From positions 124,001 through 188,000 of the forward strand of contig CAWIVZ010000009.1 of the NCBI GenBank assembly GCA_963839645.1: DNA of 64,000 nucleotides, given 5' to 3'. The notes beneath the pieces were generated by a model, which saw only the letters and a program-made list of their open reading frames with translations, made no database searches and was not told where the DNA came from. The position numbers and the translations under genes are program-made. Source of the DNA: PALSA-911 sp963839645 (GTDB taxonomy: Bacteria; Pseudomonadota; Alphaproteobacteria; Acetobacterales; Acetobacteraceae). The first letter of the stretch is position 1. Every line of letters starts with the position of its first letter. Below are positions 46,406-55,011 of the stretch, in pieces.

Positions 46406-47170
46406 CTATTCGGCGGTCCAGCCGCCATCCACCAGTACCGACGTGCCGGTAATCAGCGCCGCCGCATCGGAAGCCAGGAAAACCACCGAGCCCATCAGAT
46501 CCTCCACCTGGCCCAGTCGGCCGAGCTTGATGCGGCGCAGCGTGTCTTCCTTGAACGCGTTGTTTTCGAAGAACGGCTTGGTCAGTGGCGTTTCGAAGAA
46601 CGTCGGTCCGATCGTGTTCACGCGGATCTGGTGCGGTGCCAGGTCGATCGCCATCGCCTTGGTCAGGCCCTCGATCGCGTGCTTGGACGCGCAGTACACC
46701 GTCCGCCGCGCCCCGCCGACATGGCCCATCTGCGAGGAGATGTGGATGATCGAGCCATGCCGCTCCCCCTCCACCATCCGCCGCGCCACCGCCTGCGCCA
46801 CGAAGAATGCCGCGCGCAGATTGAGGTCGACGATGGCGTCGTAATCCTCCTCCGTCACGTCCAGAAAGCTGGCGGGACGGTTGGTGCCGGCATTGTTCAC
46901 CAGCACGTCGTACGGCTCGGCCGCGGCGATGGCCGCGGCACATCCCGGGCGGTCCATCACATCCAGCACCATCGTGTCGGCCGAGCCGCCATCGTCGCGG
47001 ATCGCGGCGGCGGCTTCCTCGATCTCCGCCGGCGTGCGGGATATCAGCGTGACATGCGCGCCAGCCTGGCCCAGCGCGGCGGCCGCCGCGAGGCCAAGGC
47101 CGCGCCCGGCGCCGGTGACCAGCGCCCGCTTGCCGTCCAGCCGCAATGACGGCGTGCGAGGCAGCTTCAT
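46406..47170 (-). CDS. Short-chain dehydrogenase/reductase
   Basis: A 254-residue classical SDR. Motifs: TGAGRGLG near residue 19, LVNNAGTN near 92, IHISSQMGH near 142, and YCASKHAIEGL near 157, with the family tail GTSVLVDGGWTAE. It overlaps the AtuA-like gene by 4 bases upstream and lies 12 bases upstream of the HisD-family gene. It probably oxidises a hydroxy-acid or hydroxyacyl-CoA in the same catabolic route. Confidence 0.93.
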   Translation of the reverse strand: MKLPRTPSLRLDGKRALVTGAGRGLGLAAAAALGQAGAHVTLISRTPAEIEEAAAAIRDDGGSADTMVLDVMDRPGCAAAIAAAEPYDVLVNNAGTNRPASFLDVTEEDYDAIVDLNLRAAFFVAQAVARRMVEGERHGSIIHISSQMGHVGGARRTVYCASKHAIEGLTKAMAIDLAPHQIRVNTIGPTFFETPLTKPFFENNAFKEDTLRRIKLGRLGQVEDLMGSVVFLASDAAALITGTSVLVDGGWTAE

Positions 47171-47505
47171 GATTTCGTCCTTGGGGGCGCCCGCTGGGTG
47201 TCGGGAACGTCCATTTCCAGCAGGCTGGAACTCAGGCTCTTGCCGTGGATGTCGAGCGCAAGCGACCGCGTGACCCCGCCGCCGAGCGTGTCGTGCAGCA
47301 CGAAATTCAGCGCGCCCAGGCCAGGCAGTTCATAGCGCTCCACCGCGCCCTTCACCGTGCCGGCGAAGAATTGGCGAACGGCCTCGGCGGTGACGTGTTC
47401 CGCCAGGAAGGCGAAGTCGCCGGCGTCGTAGGCGATGACGGAGATGTTGGAGGAATTGCCCTTGTCGCCTGTTCGGGCATGGGCGAGTTCACGCAATTTC
47501 ATCAT
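47167..47505 (-). CDS. AtuA-like ferredoxin-fold small protein
   Basis: A 112-residue protein starting MMKLRELAHARTGDKGNSSN, the signature of the C-terminal AtuA ferredoxin-like domain when encoded as a separate gene. The middle RYELPGLGALNFVLHDTLGG is also typical. It is coupled by ATGA overlaps with the AtuA gene (47502) upstream and the SDR (47170) downstream. It is presumably a subunit of the same complex as AtuA; its biochemical role is not known. Confidence 0.85.
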   Translation of the reverse strand: MMKLRELAHARTGDKGNSSNISVIAYDAGDFAFLAEHVTAEAVRQFFAGTVKGAVERYELPGLGALNFVLHDTLGGGVTRSLALDIHGKSLSSSLLEMDVPDTQRAPPRTKS

Positions 47506-48839
47506 GCCACCTCATAACTGATCTGGGTGTGGACAAGCTCGCGCGGGATCAGCGTAGACACCACGGCCAGCACCTGGCGCGCATTCTTCCACGCCCCGCC
47601 GCCGCCGGCCGGCCCGTTGGTGAACAGCGTCTCCACCTCGTTGCCGATCCGTACCGCTTCCGCCATCGTGTCGGTACGGCCGGTCACGCGAATGCGCACA
47701 TCCATCGGTTCCGGCTGGTTGCCCACCGGCCCCCGATACAGCGCATCGACGCCGATGATGTCGAAGCGCAATTCCGTGGTTTTGACCCCGGTCAGCTGCA
47801 ACCGCTCGCGCACGATGTCCAACCCCAGCTTCGCCCGCGCCAGGGCGCCGGAACCGGCATAGGAGATCTGGCCCTCACCGATGAAGCTGTCGAGGTAGCC
47901 GACCGACACCTTCAGCGTGTCCGGCCGCCTGGTGCCGGAGCCGCCGGAGATCGCCACCCGGTCATGCCCGGCCGGTTCCAGCCGGACCGAGGAGAAATCC
48001 GCCACCACATCGGGCTGGAGGTAGCGCCTGGGGTCCTGGAGCTCATACAGCAGCTGTTCCTTGCAGCTGGCCAGGCTGACCTCGCCGCCCGAACCGGGCG
48101 GCTTGGTGATTACCGCGTGGCCATCCTCGAACACTTCGGCCAATGGGAAACCAAGACGGGCCAGGTCGGACACGTCCTTGTAGCCGGGGTCGGCGAAATA
48201 GCCGCCGGTGATCTGGCCGGCACACTCCAGAAGATGGCCGACCACGGTGCCGCGCCCCAGCGTCTCGAAATCATCGAGCGACCAGCCGAACTCGTACACC
48301 AGTGGCGCCACGAACAAAGCGGGGTCGGCGACACGGCCGGTGATGACGATGTCGGCGCCATCGCGCAGCGCGGCCACGATCGGCTCCACGCCCAGATAGG
48401 CGTTGGCGGAGATTTCGCGCCCTTGCAGATCGGCGATCGTGCCTGGACGCTCCAACAGCGGGAAGTTGCCCGCCCGCACCGCTGCCAGCACGTCATCGCC
48501 GGTGACGGCCGCGATTTTGAGCCCGGAAATGCCCAGTTCGCGCGCGATCCGCGCCACCTCGGCCGCGGCCCCCACGGGATTGGCCGCGCCCATGTTGGAG
48601 ATGATCTTGATCCCCCGCGCAGCACATCCTGCCAGCACCGCCTCGAACCGCGCCCGCAGCAGCGGGTCGTAGCCGCCCTCGGGATTGGCCAGTCGCGCCT
48701 GCTGGGCCAGCGCGATGGTGCGCTCGGCCAGGCATTCGAAGCCGAGGTACTGGATGTTGCCCTTTTCGACCAGCTCCACCGCCGGCTCGATCCGGTCGCC
48801 GGAATAGCCTGCGCCGGATCCGATCCTGATACTCCGCAT
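47502..48839 (-). CDS. AtuA / DUF1446 family protein
   Basis: A 445-residue protein of the acyclic terpene utilisation AtuA family. It begins RIGSGAGYSGDRIEPAVELV and has NMGAANPVGAAAEVARIA, DIVITGRVADPALFVAPLVYEFGW and a C-terminal GNEVETLFTNGPAGGGGA. In Pseudomonas the atu operon degrades citronellol/geranic acid, but the family is wider and found in other carboxylic-acid pathways. The ATG at 48839 has GAGAGG at good spacing; 48848 is a close alternative. First gene of a four-gene operon with the small AtuA-like protein, SDR and HisD-family dehydrogenase. Confidence 0.9.
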   Translation of the reverse strand: MRSIRIGSGAGYSGDRIEPAVELVEKGNIQYLGFECLAERTIALAQQARLANPEGGYDPLLRARFEAVLAGCAARGIKIISNMGAANPVGAAAEVARIARELGISGLKIAAVTGDDVLAAVRAGNFPLLERPGTIADLQGREISANAYLGVEPIVAALRDGADIVITGRVADPALFVAPLVYEFGWSLDDFETLGRGTVVGHLLECAGQITGGYFADPGYKDVSDLARLGFPLAEVFEDGHAVITKPPGSGGEVSLASCKEQLLYELQDPRRYLQPDVVADFSSVRLEPAGHDRVAISGGSGTRRPDTLKVSVGYLDSFIGEGQISYAGSGALARAKLGLDIVRERLQLTGVKTTELRFDIIGVDALYRGPVGNQPEPMDVRIRVTGRTDTMAEAVRIGNEVETLFTNGPAGGGGAWKNARQVLAVVSTLIPRELVHTQISYEVA

Positions 48840-48963
48840 TCGCCCCATCCTCTCCAAAATCCTGCCCGTCCGAGGACGAGCGTGGTTTATCCTGCACAAG
48901 CCAGACGGCCACAAGCCAAGCCGGAGGTATGCGCCCACCGGTTCTTGCGGCAAACTTAGCGCC

Positions 48964-49002
48964 ATGGGGAACAAGATGGGGGGAACAAGATGGGGGGAAC
49001 AA
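48964..49002. repeat. Short G-rich tandem repeat before the nitroreductase start
   Basis: Three copies of an ATGGGGGGAACAAG-like unit (12, 14 and 13 bases), the last of which supplies the GGGGGGAA ribosome binding site of the next gene. Such tracts are prone to slippage, and copy or G-run changes would alter the translation signal. Confidence 0.6.
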
Positions 49003-49006
49003 TATC

Positions 49007-49843
49007 ATGCCAGACACCGGGATAGACGGCGCGGCGCTGATGGCGGCGCGCTACGGAACACCAGCCAACGCGGGAGAACTGCCCCCGGCGCTTGCTTCCC
49101 TGCTCGATCGGCGCGTCACAAGGCGCTACAAGCCGGACGCAGTGCCCGAGCCCTTGCTGGAAACGCTGCTGGCCGCGGCGCAATCCGCCCCGGCGAAATC
49201 CGACCTGCAGCAATATTCCGTCGTGGTGATGCGAGACCCGGCGCGGATCAAGCGCATCGCCGACTGGATCGGCACCATGGACTGGATCTGCCAGGCACCC
49301 GTGTTCCTCGTCTGGTGCGGCGACATGCGGCGGGGCCAGCGTATGTGCGACATGCACGCCATGCCGCACGCCAACAACAACCTGGACACGTTCCTCAACA
49401 CCGCCGTCGATTGCGCCCTGGCGATGGCGCAATTCATGGCCGCCGCGGACGCCGCCGGGCTCGGCACCTGCCCGATCAGCTATGTTCGCAGCCATATCGA
49501 GCGGGTGACCCCGCTGCTCGGCCTGCCGGAAGGCGTTTTTCCGATTGCCGGGCTGACTTTGGGTTGGCCGGAAGCGCGCCGGCACGTCTCCATGCGCCTG
49601 CCGCAAAGCATCGTGGTGCACCAGGAACGCTACGACGACAGCAACCTGCCGGCCGAGCTCGCCGCCTATGACGAGCGTCGCCGGGCGCGCGAGCCCCTGC
49701 ACCCGAACGGGCTGAAGAACCACGACATCTACGGCCCGAAGGAGAACGCGGGCTGGAGCGAGAATTGCGCCCGCCAGCTTTCCGTGCCTGAACGCTTCGG
49801 CTTTGCCGCCTATCTCAAGACACGAGGATTCGATCTTGCCTGA
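49007..49843 (+). CDS. Nitroreductase-family flavoprotein
   Basis: An FMN-dependent oxidoreductase of 278 residues. It opens with LLDRRVTRRYKPDAVPEPLL, the RxSxRxF/Y-type motif of nitroreductases. AQSAPAKSDLQQYSVVVMRD is the FMN loop and AADAAGLGTCPISYVR the second signature. The tail of about 60 residues after the core is long and includes GLKNHDIYGPKENAG. The ATG at 49007 follows a G-rich repeat that provides the ribosome binding site. The start of the Nudix gene overlaps its end. Confidence 0.88.
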   Translation: MPDTGIDGAALMAARYGTPANAGELPPALASLLDRRVTRRYKPDAVPEPLLETLLAAAQSAPAKSDLQQYSVVVMRDPARIKRIADWIGTMDWICQAPVFLVWCGDMRRGQRMCDMHAMPHANNNLDTFLNTAVDCALAMAQFMAAADAAGLGTCPISYVRSHIERVTPLLGLPEGVFPIAGLTLGWPEARRHVSMRLPQSIVVHQERYDDSNLPAELAAYDERRRAREPLHPNGLKNHDIYGPKENAGWSENCARQLSVPERFGFAAYLKTRGFDLA

Positions 49844-50477
49844 TTCTGATGAGGAATTGCCCGCCACGCCGGAAGAAGAAGCCGCCGCCGTCAAGCCGCG
49901 CCATGCCGCCAGTCTGATCGTGCTTCGCGAGCCCAGCACCGGTCCGCAGATGCTGATGGGCATGCGCGGCAACCGGCATAAGTTCATGCCCAACCGCCTG
50001 GTGTTCCCCGGCGGGGCGGTGGACCCGGAAGACCCCTTCACCGAGGTCGCCACCAAGCTGCGCCATGACACCCGCCGGCATCTGGAAAAAGCCGCCGACG
50101 CCGCCCTGGCCCACGGCCTGGGCGTGGCCGCGGCGCGTGAGCTGGAGGAGGAGACCAACCTTTCCATCGGCTCTCCGGCGGCGTTGGACGGACTGCACTT
50201 CCTCTGCCGAATGGTCACGCCGCCGGACAACGCCTTCCGCTTCAACGCCCGCTTCCTGGTGATCGACGCGGAGCTGGTTTCCGGTACGCTGGCCGGTTCC
50301 GGTGAGTTGGAGGAACTGCGGTTCTTCGACATGGAAGAGGCCCTGGCGCTGGATCTGGCCGCCCCGACGCGCCAGGTTCTGCAGCGCCTGAAGCTGTGGC
50401 TGGCCATGAGCCCGCAGGAACGAACCGACCGCCAGCGGACGCCAGTGTATCAGCACCGCGTTTGGGGCCTGGAATAG
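49836..50477 (+). CDS. Nudix hydrolase with insertion in the Nudix box
   Basis: About 213 residues. The Nudix box is split: GGAVDPED at about residues 56-63 and AARELEEETNL at about 99-109, so some 35 residues are inserted where the normal G-x5-E-x7-REUxEExGU is continuous. A similar long insertion is known in NUDT19-type CoA diphosphatases. The start is TTG at 49836 with GAGG eight bases upstream, overlapping the nitroreductase stop; no ATG fits. It might hydrolyse CoA or acyl-CoA, in keeping with acyl-CoA genes around it. Confidence 0.83.
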   Translation: MPDSDEELPATPEEEAAAVKPRHAASLIVLREPSTGPQMLMGMRGNRHKFMPNRLVFPGGAVDPEDPFTEVATKLRHDTRRHLEKAADAALAHGLGVAAARELEEETNLSIGSPAALDGLHFLCRMVTPPDNAFRFNARFLVIDAELVSGTLAGSGELEELRFFDMEEALALDLAAPTRQVLQRLKLWLAMSPQERTDRQRTPVYQHRVWGLE

Positions 50478-50497
50478 ACACCGAAGGAAACGACCGA

Positions 50498-51370
50498 ATG
50501 ACCGCCTACAGAAGCTTCCTGTTCACCCCCGGCAACCATCCGCGCCGGGTGGAGAAGGTTTTCACCAGCGGCGCCGATGCCGCGATCCTCGATCTGGAGG
50601 ACGCGGTCGCGGTCGCGGAGAAGGAGGCCGCGCGGTCAGCCGTGGTTGCCGCCTTGCAGCGTCCGCGCCATTGCGGCGGCTATGTGCGGGTGAACGCCAT
50701 GGACACGCCGTTCGCCTATGGCGACCTCGCCGCCGTGATCGGGCCGGGCATCGATGGCATCATCCTGCCCAAGGTGAGCGCCGGCTGGCAGATGAAGGCC
50801 GCGGACTGGCTGATGGGCGAACTGGAACGCAAGGCCGGGCTGCCGGTCGGCAAGATCGACCTGATTCCGATCATCGAAACCGGTGAGGGCATGGCGAACC
50901 TGCAGCGCATCGCCCGTTCACGCACGCGGATGCGCCGCATGGCATTCGGCGCCGGCGACTTCACGCTGGATGTCGGCATGGCCTGGACCACCGACGAGGC
51001 GGAACTCGATCCATACCGCGCCCAGATGGTGGTGCAGTCGCGCGCCGCCGGGCTGGAAGCGCCGCTGGACACGGTGTGGGTGGAGTTGACCAACGCGGAC
51101 GGCCTGGATGCCTCCGCCCGGCGCGCCGCGCAATTCGGCTTTCAGGGCAAGATGTGCATCCACCCGAACCAGATCGAAACCGTGAACCGCTGCTTCACGC
51201 CATCGGACGCCGAGATCGTCCGGGCGGAGAAGATCATGGCGGCGTTCGACAAGGCCGAGGCAGAGGGATCCGCCTCCATCCAGGTGGACGGCGCGTTTGT
51301 GGACTATCCGATCGTGGCGAAGGCGCGGCGCGTGCTGGATCTGGTACTGCAGATCCGCGGCGCGGGCTGA
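50498..51370 (+). CDS. CitE-like HpcH/HpaI aldolase/citrate lyase family enzyme
   Basis: A 290-residue TIM-barrel C-C lyase that uses Mg and acyl-CoA. Landmarks: FTPGNHPRRVEKVFTSGADA near the start, DLEDAV near residue 35, YVRVNA near 66, LPKV near 90, IPIIETGEG near 128 and MCIHPNQIETV near 222. Family members cleave malyl-CoA, citramalyl-CoA or similar 3-hydroxyacyl-CoA. The ATG at 50498 has GAAGGAAACG upstream. It is convergent with a CaiB-type CoA transferase, and the two together would suit activation and cleavage of a C5 dicarboxylate such as itaconate or mesaconate (inference). Confidence 0.9.
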   Translation: MTAYRSFLFTPGNHPRRVEKVFTSGADAAILDLEDAVAVAEKEAARSAVVAALQRPRHCGGYVRVNAMDTPFAYGDLAAVIGPGIDGIILPKVSAGWQMKAADWLMGELERKAGLPVGKIDLIPIIETGEGMANLQRIARSRTRMRRMAFGAGDFTLDVGMAWTTDEAELDPYRAQMVVQSRAAGLEAPLDTVWVELTNADGLDASARRAAQFGFQGKMCIHPNQIETVNRCFTPSDAEIVRAEKIMAAFDKAEAEGSASIQVDGAFVDYPIVAKARRVLDLVLQIRGAG

Positions 51371-51392
51371 TCCCGGCGCCCACTCGCCGGCT

Positions 51393-52586
51393 TCAGGTGA
51401 AGGCGATCTTCGCGTCCAGCAGGGTGTCGATCTGCTCGGTGGTCAGGCCGGCCTCGGCCAGGATTTCCCGTGTGTTCTCGCCAAGTCGCGGGGCGAAGCG
51501 GCCGGTGGGTGGTTGCGTCTGCGACCAGGTGCTGGGTTCGCGCATGGTGCGCAAGCGGCCTTCGCTGGGGTGGTCCTCGAAGCAGAAGAAGCCGGCATCT
51601 GCAAGGTGCGGGTCCTCGATCAGGCTGTCGAGCGTGTGCGGGCGCATGCAGGGGATGTCGTTTTCCTGGCACAGAGCAAGCCATTCATCGGTGGTTCTGT
51701 TGAGCAGCTCCTGGCTGATCATTTCGTAGAGCGCGTCGATGTTCGCGCTACGGCTGGCCATGTCGGCGAAGCGGGGATCGGTTTCCAGCAATTCCGATTT
51801 GCCGGCTGCCTGGAAGAAGCGGCGCCATTGGCCGTCATTATATGGCAGCACGGCGATGTAGCCGTCTTGGGTCTTGTACGGCCGGCGGTTCGGCGACAGG
51901 GTGCGGGTGTAGCCGGTGGGGCCGGTGGGCGGGTCGAAGGTGCGGCCCTGCATGTGCTCGGAAAGCACGAACTGGGCCATGGTTTCGAACATCGGCACCT
52001 CGATCTGCTGGCCAATGCCGGTGCGGGCGCGGGCGAGCAGGCCGGCGAGCAGCGCATTGGCACCCGCGCCGCCGACGATGCGGTCGATGGCGGCCATCGG
52101 GATGTAGCGGGGCTCGCCGGTGGAGCGCTGCAGCAGCATCGGGATAGCGGTGGCGGCCTGGATCAAATCATCATAGGCGGGGCGGCCGGCATAGCGCCCG
52201 GCGCTGCCGTAGCCGACCATGCCGAGATAGACGATGGTTGGGTTGACCTTCGCCAGGGCCGCATAGTCGAGGCCGAGGCGGGCGAGCGCCTGCGGACGGA
52301 TGTTGGAGACGAAGGCATCGACGCCGGCGGCCAGGCGCAGGATGGCTTCCTGCGCTTCGGGCCGCTTCAGGTCGATGGCAATGCTGCGTTTGCCGCGAGC
52401 GTTGTGCTGGAAGCCCGGGCTCATGCCGCGATGGCGGGGAATGCCGGTATAACGCGAGCTGTCGCCCTCGGGGGCTTCGACCTTGATCACGTCCGCGCCG
52501 TAATCGGCGAGAATGCGGGTGCACCACGGTCCCATCTGCACCGTAGTGAGATCGAGCACGCGAATGCCGGCGAGCGGTCCGTTCAT
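51393..52586 (-). CDS. CaiB/BaiF-type (family III) CoA transferase
   Basis: Moves CoA between carboxylic acids. It has 397 residues. It opens with PLAGIRVLDLTTVQMGPWCT, contains DVIKVEAPEGD and the catalytic Asp region around NPTIVYLGMVGYGSAGRYAGRPAYD, and closes with FAPRLGENTREILAEAGLT. All are family III signatures. It is convergent with the CitE-like gene with a 22-base gap. The substrate is unknown. Confidence 0.93.
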   Translation of the reverse strand: MNGPLAGIRVLDLTTVQMGPWCTRILADYGADVIKVEAPEGDSSRYTGIPRHRGMSPGFQHNARGKRSIAIDLKRPEAQEAILRLAAGVDAFVSNIRPQALARLGLDYAALAKVNPTIVYLGMVGYGSAGRYAGRPAYDDLIQAATAIPMLLQRSTGEPRYIPMAAIDRIVGGAGANALLAGLLARARTGIGQQIEVPMFETMAQFVLSEHMQGRTFDPPTGPTGYTRTLSPNRRPYKTQDGYIAVLPYNDGQWRRFFQAAGKSELLETDPRFADMASRSANIDALYEMISQELLNRTTDEWLALCQENDIPCMRPHTLDSLIEDPHLADAGFFCFEDHPSEGRLRTMREPSTWSQTQPPTGRFAPRLGENTREILAEAGLTTEQIDTLLDAKIAFT

Positions 52587-52958
52587 CTGGTTTCCTGCGA
52601 TTTTCTTCTACGTCGCATGGTGACACCAGCCCGCCGCATCGGGCAATCCGTGGAGCCTCCGGGGGCCAGGGCACGCGGGTGAAGGAAGTAAGGCCAAGGG
52701 GTTCCGCCCCGCTAAGCGCTAGGATGGTCCATTTCTAGCCTCTCTGGCCTGAGATTTACGTTGTCGTGGTGGTTCTCTGAGATGGCTTTGTGCATTGGCG
52801 CGGATGGTCGGGCTGAGGCGTCTTGGGGACATGGCGAAGATCGCGCATTGCAGACGTCGCTGGGCGCACTGCCAGGCACGCCAAAGGCTGGGCGTGCGGG
52901 CGCGCGTGCCAGCTTGACGCTCAGGGGGGAGAGTCGAGCCGTGTCAAACTAAGAGCCT
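52587..52958. other. Intergenic region of about 370 bases
   Basis: Holds no supported gene, tRNA or terminator. A 63-codon open frame at 52761-52952 has no ribosome binding site. The text around 52683-52740 (CCAAGGGGTTCCGCCCCGCT) contains a small GGGG/CCCC stem. The stretch could be old mobile-element debris, but nothing identifiable is left. Confidence 0.4.
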
Positions 52959-53897
52959 CTATCCGCAATGCAGATGATGCAGGGTAATTTCCGGCGGGCA
53001 GTTCAGCCGCACCGCGACGATGCTGGTGCCCACTCCCACCGAGGTGTAGCCGGCCATGCCGCCATATTCCCATGCCCCGGAGCCGTATTTGCGCGGCAGA
53101 TTGGCATCCAGCGTCAACGGCACGGACCCGGGCAGGCAGAGCTGCCCGCCATGGGTATGCCCACTCAGGATCAGACGAAATCCGGCATGCGCGGCCTGGC
53201 GATAGACCTCCGGCGTGTGCGACAGCAGAATGGCGAACGCGTCGAAGTCGATGTCGGCGGCTGATTTCTCGATGTTATCGACCCGGTAGTAATGCGCATC
53301 GTCGATCCCGGCGATATGGATCGCCTGGTTGCCGCGGCGGATCGCGACGCTCTCGTTCAACAACATCCGCACGCCCATCTGCTCCAGCGCCGGCACCATG
53401 CGGATGCTGTCATGGTTGCCGAGCACACCATAGACGGGCTCCTTCAGATGCCGGCAGACCCCGCGCAGTTCGCCCATCGCCGCCTCGAACGACCCGAAGG
53501 TCTTGCCGCGATAGTCGCCGGTCAGCACGCAGGCATCGTATCGCAGGTCCGGCAGCAGCTTCGCCAGCCGTGCCATTGCCGGACCGTTCATGTCGGCGTG
53601 CAGGTCGCTGATATGCAGGATGGTGAAGCCGTCGAACGCCGGCGGCAGATCGCGGAATCGCAGGTAGTTCTCCCGCACCTGGATCTTCTGCGTGTTGCGC
53701 TTGCCGCGGCCATAAAGCCCCGTCAGCCGAAGCACCGTCCTGATGACCGAATGGACGGAATACCAGTTCTCGATATGGAAGAAGTTCAGCCCACCGCCAA
53801 ACGCCCGCTGCTCGTGATCCGTCTCGATGCCTAGTCGCTGGCGCGCGTGCAGCCGTCCGAGCCGCTGTTCCAGTTTCGCCAGCACATCGGGCGTCAA
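52959..53897 (-). CDS. Metallophosphoesterase (calcineurin-like)
   Basis: 312 residues with the full set of metal motifs: LHISDLHADMNG near residue 93, LTGDYRG near 120, GNHDS near 160, LLSHTPEVY near 229 and SGHTHGGQLCLPG near 250. An N-terminal region of about 85 residues precedes the catalytic domain and has no signal peptide or clear membrane helix. Related YkuE/YpbG-type enzymes act on phospholipids or UDP-diacylglucosamine, but the substrate here is open. Confidence 0.92.
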   Translation of the reverse strand: MTPDVLAKLEQRLGRLHARQRLGIETDHEQRAFGGGLNFFHIENWYSVHSVIRTVLRLTGLYGRGKRNTQKIQVRENYLRFRDLPPAFDGFTILHISDLHADMNGPAMARLAKLLPDLRYDACVLTGDYRGKTFGSFEAAMGELRGVCRHLKEPVYGVLGNHDSIRMVPALEQMGVRMLLNESVAIRRGNQAIHIAGIDDAHYYRVDNIEKSAADIDFDAFAILLSHTPEVYRQAAHAGFRLILSGHTHGGQLCLPGSVPLTLDANLPRKYGSGAWEYGGMAGYTSVGVGTSIVAVRLNCPPEITLHHLHCG

Positions 53898-53984
53898 GAC
53901 TTCGTCCCCATCATCCGGGCGCCGATGGCGTGCTGGCCGGAACGGGCGCGGCGGCCCTCGGCCGCCGCGCCCGTCCCTGTCCCG

Positions 53985-54884
53985 CTAAACCGGCGAGATC
54001 GCGTAGCGAGCCGCCTGGTGTTCCGGCGCGTAGACCCGGTTGGTGATCTCCGGGTTCCGGTTCACCAGCGGACGCGCATACATCGGATGACGCATGGAAC
54101 GCACCTCGTGCTCGATGCGGAAAAGCGGCTTGTTGGTATCGGGATCGACGATATCGACGAAACGATACTGATGCTGATCGCTCTCCTCGGTGATCAACCC
54201 GCGCTCCAGAAGTTTCCTGTGCGGCCCGGAGAAATCCACCAGCGAGATCTGCACGTGATGTCCGTCATAGTCGGGCAGCTTCTTGCTCGTCTCGCGGAAC
54301 ACCAGCTTGTTTCCGTCGCCGACGACGGCACAGGCGTATTCGCCGATCGCGTCCTTCTCCAGGCTGGCGATTCCACCGAGGATCTGCTGGTAGAACTTCA
54401 CGATGCCAGCCAGCACGCCCTTGGGCACGTCGAACTCCACATAGGGCATAGCCAGGCAGAACGGCCCGAACTGCGCCGGGTCGGGCGCATGGCAGCGGAT
54501 GCGGTTGCCCCAGGGGCAGGTCACTTCCACCGCGTTGTTGGTTTCACGATAGCTGAACTTCGTGCCCTTCAGCATCGGCTTCACCTTCGCCAGCCGGCCC
54601 AGCAGCGCCTGAAGATCGGGCAGCACCAGCCCCGTCGTGCCGCGCACCACCTGGCCCGGCATCGACGCATCCCGGCTCGGCAGATGGAACTGCGCGCGGC
54701 CGACATTGGCCCACATGTTGTCGGTGCCGGTCATCAGGTACGGATCGCGGGTCAGGCCCAGGCCCGAAATATAGAAGATGGTCGCGAGGCGCTGATCCGG
54801 CACGGTGACATTGACGTGTCCAAGCTCGACGATGTTGCCGAGGTCCTCAACGCTGCGGTCGAATTGCGGCATCGCGTCATTCAT
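53985..54884 (-). CDS. VOC (glyoxalase/dioxygenase-fold) protein with two domains
   Basis: 299 residues. The first VOC module starts IVELGHVNVTVPDQRLATIFY, with the metal-type His, and the second about residue 150 with CLAMPYVEFDVPKGVLAGIVK. HHVQISLVDFSG near residue 213 and FRIEHEVRSMRHP near 255 are further candidate ligand regions. The family covers dioxygenases, glyoxalases and metal-free binding proteins, so no reaction is assigned. Monocistronic, divergent from the amidase. Confidence 0.82.
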   Translation of the reverse strand: MNDAMPQFDRSVEDLGNIVELGHVNVTVPDQRLATIFYISGLGLTRDPYLMTGTDNMWANVGRAQFHLPSRDASMPGQVVRGTTGLVLPDLQALLGRLAKVKPMLKGTKFSYRETNNAVEVTCPWGNRIRCHAPDPAQFGPFCLAMPYVEFDVPKGVLAGIVKFYQQILGGIASLEKDAIGEYACAVVGDGNKLVFRETSKKLPDYDGHHVQISLVDFSGPHRKLLERGLITEESDQHQYRFVDIVDPDTNKPLFRIEHEVRSMRHPMYARPLVNRNPEITNRVYAPEHQAARYAISPV

Positions 54885-55011
54885 TTCCTGTCTCCCTCTA
54901 CCCTGTTGGCGTCATTCATCGCATGCTAGCCGCCGGGCCGAACCGCGGTCCATCGCCCGTCCAGCCGAATTTGGGGCCAATCAGACACGCGAAGCCTGGA
55001 GGATGCAACCA

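Noticed and set aside
52761..52952. 63-codon ORF in the 52.6-52.9 kb gap
   Set aside because: No ribosome binding site, no family, odd composition.
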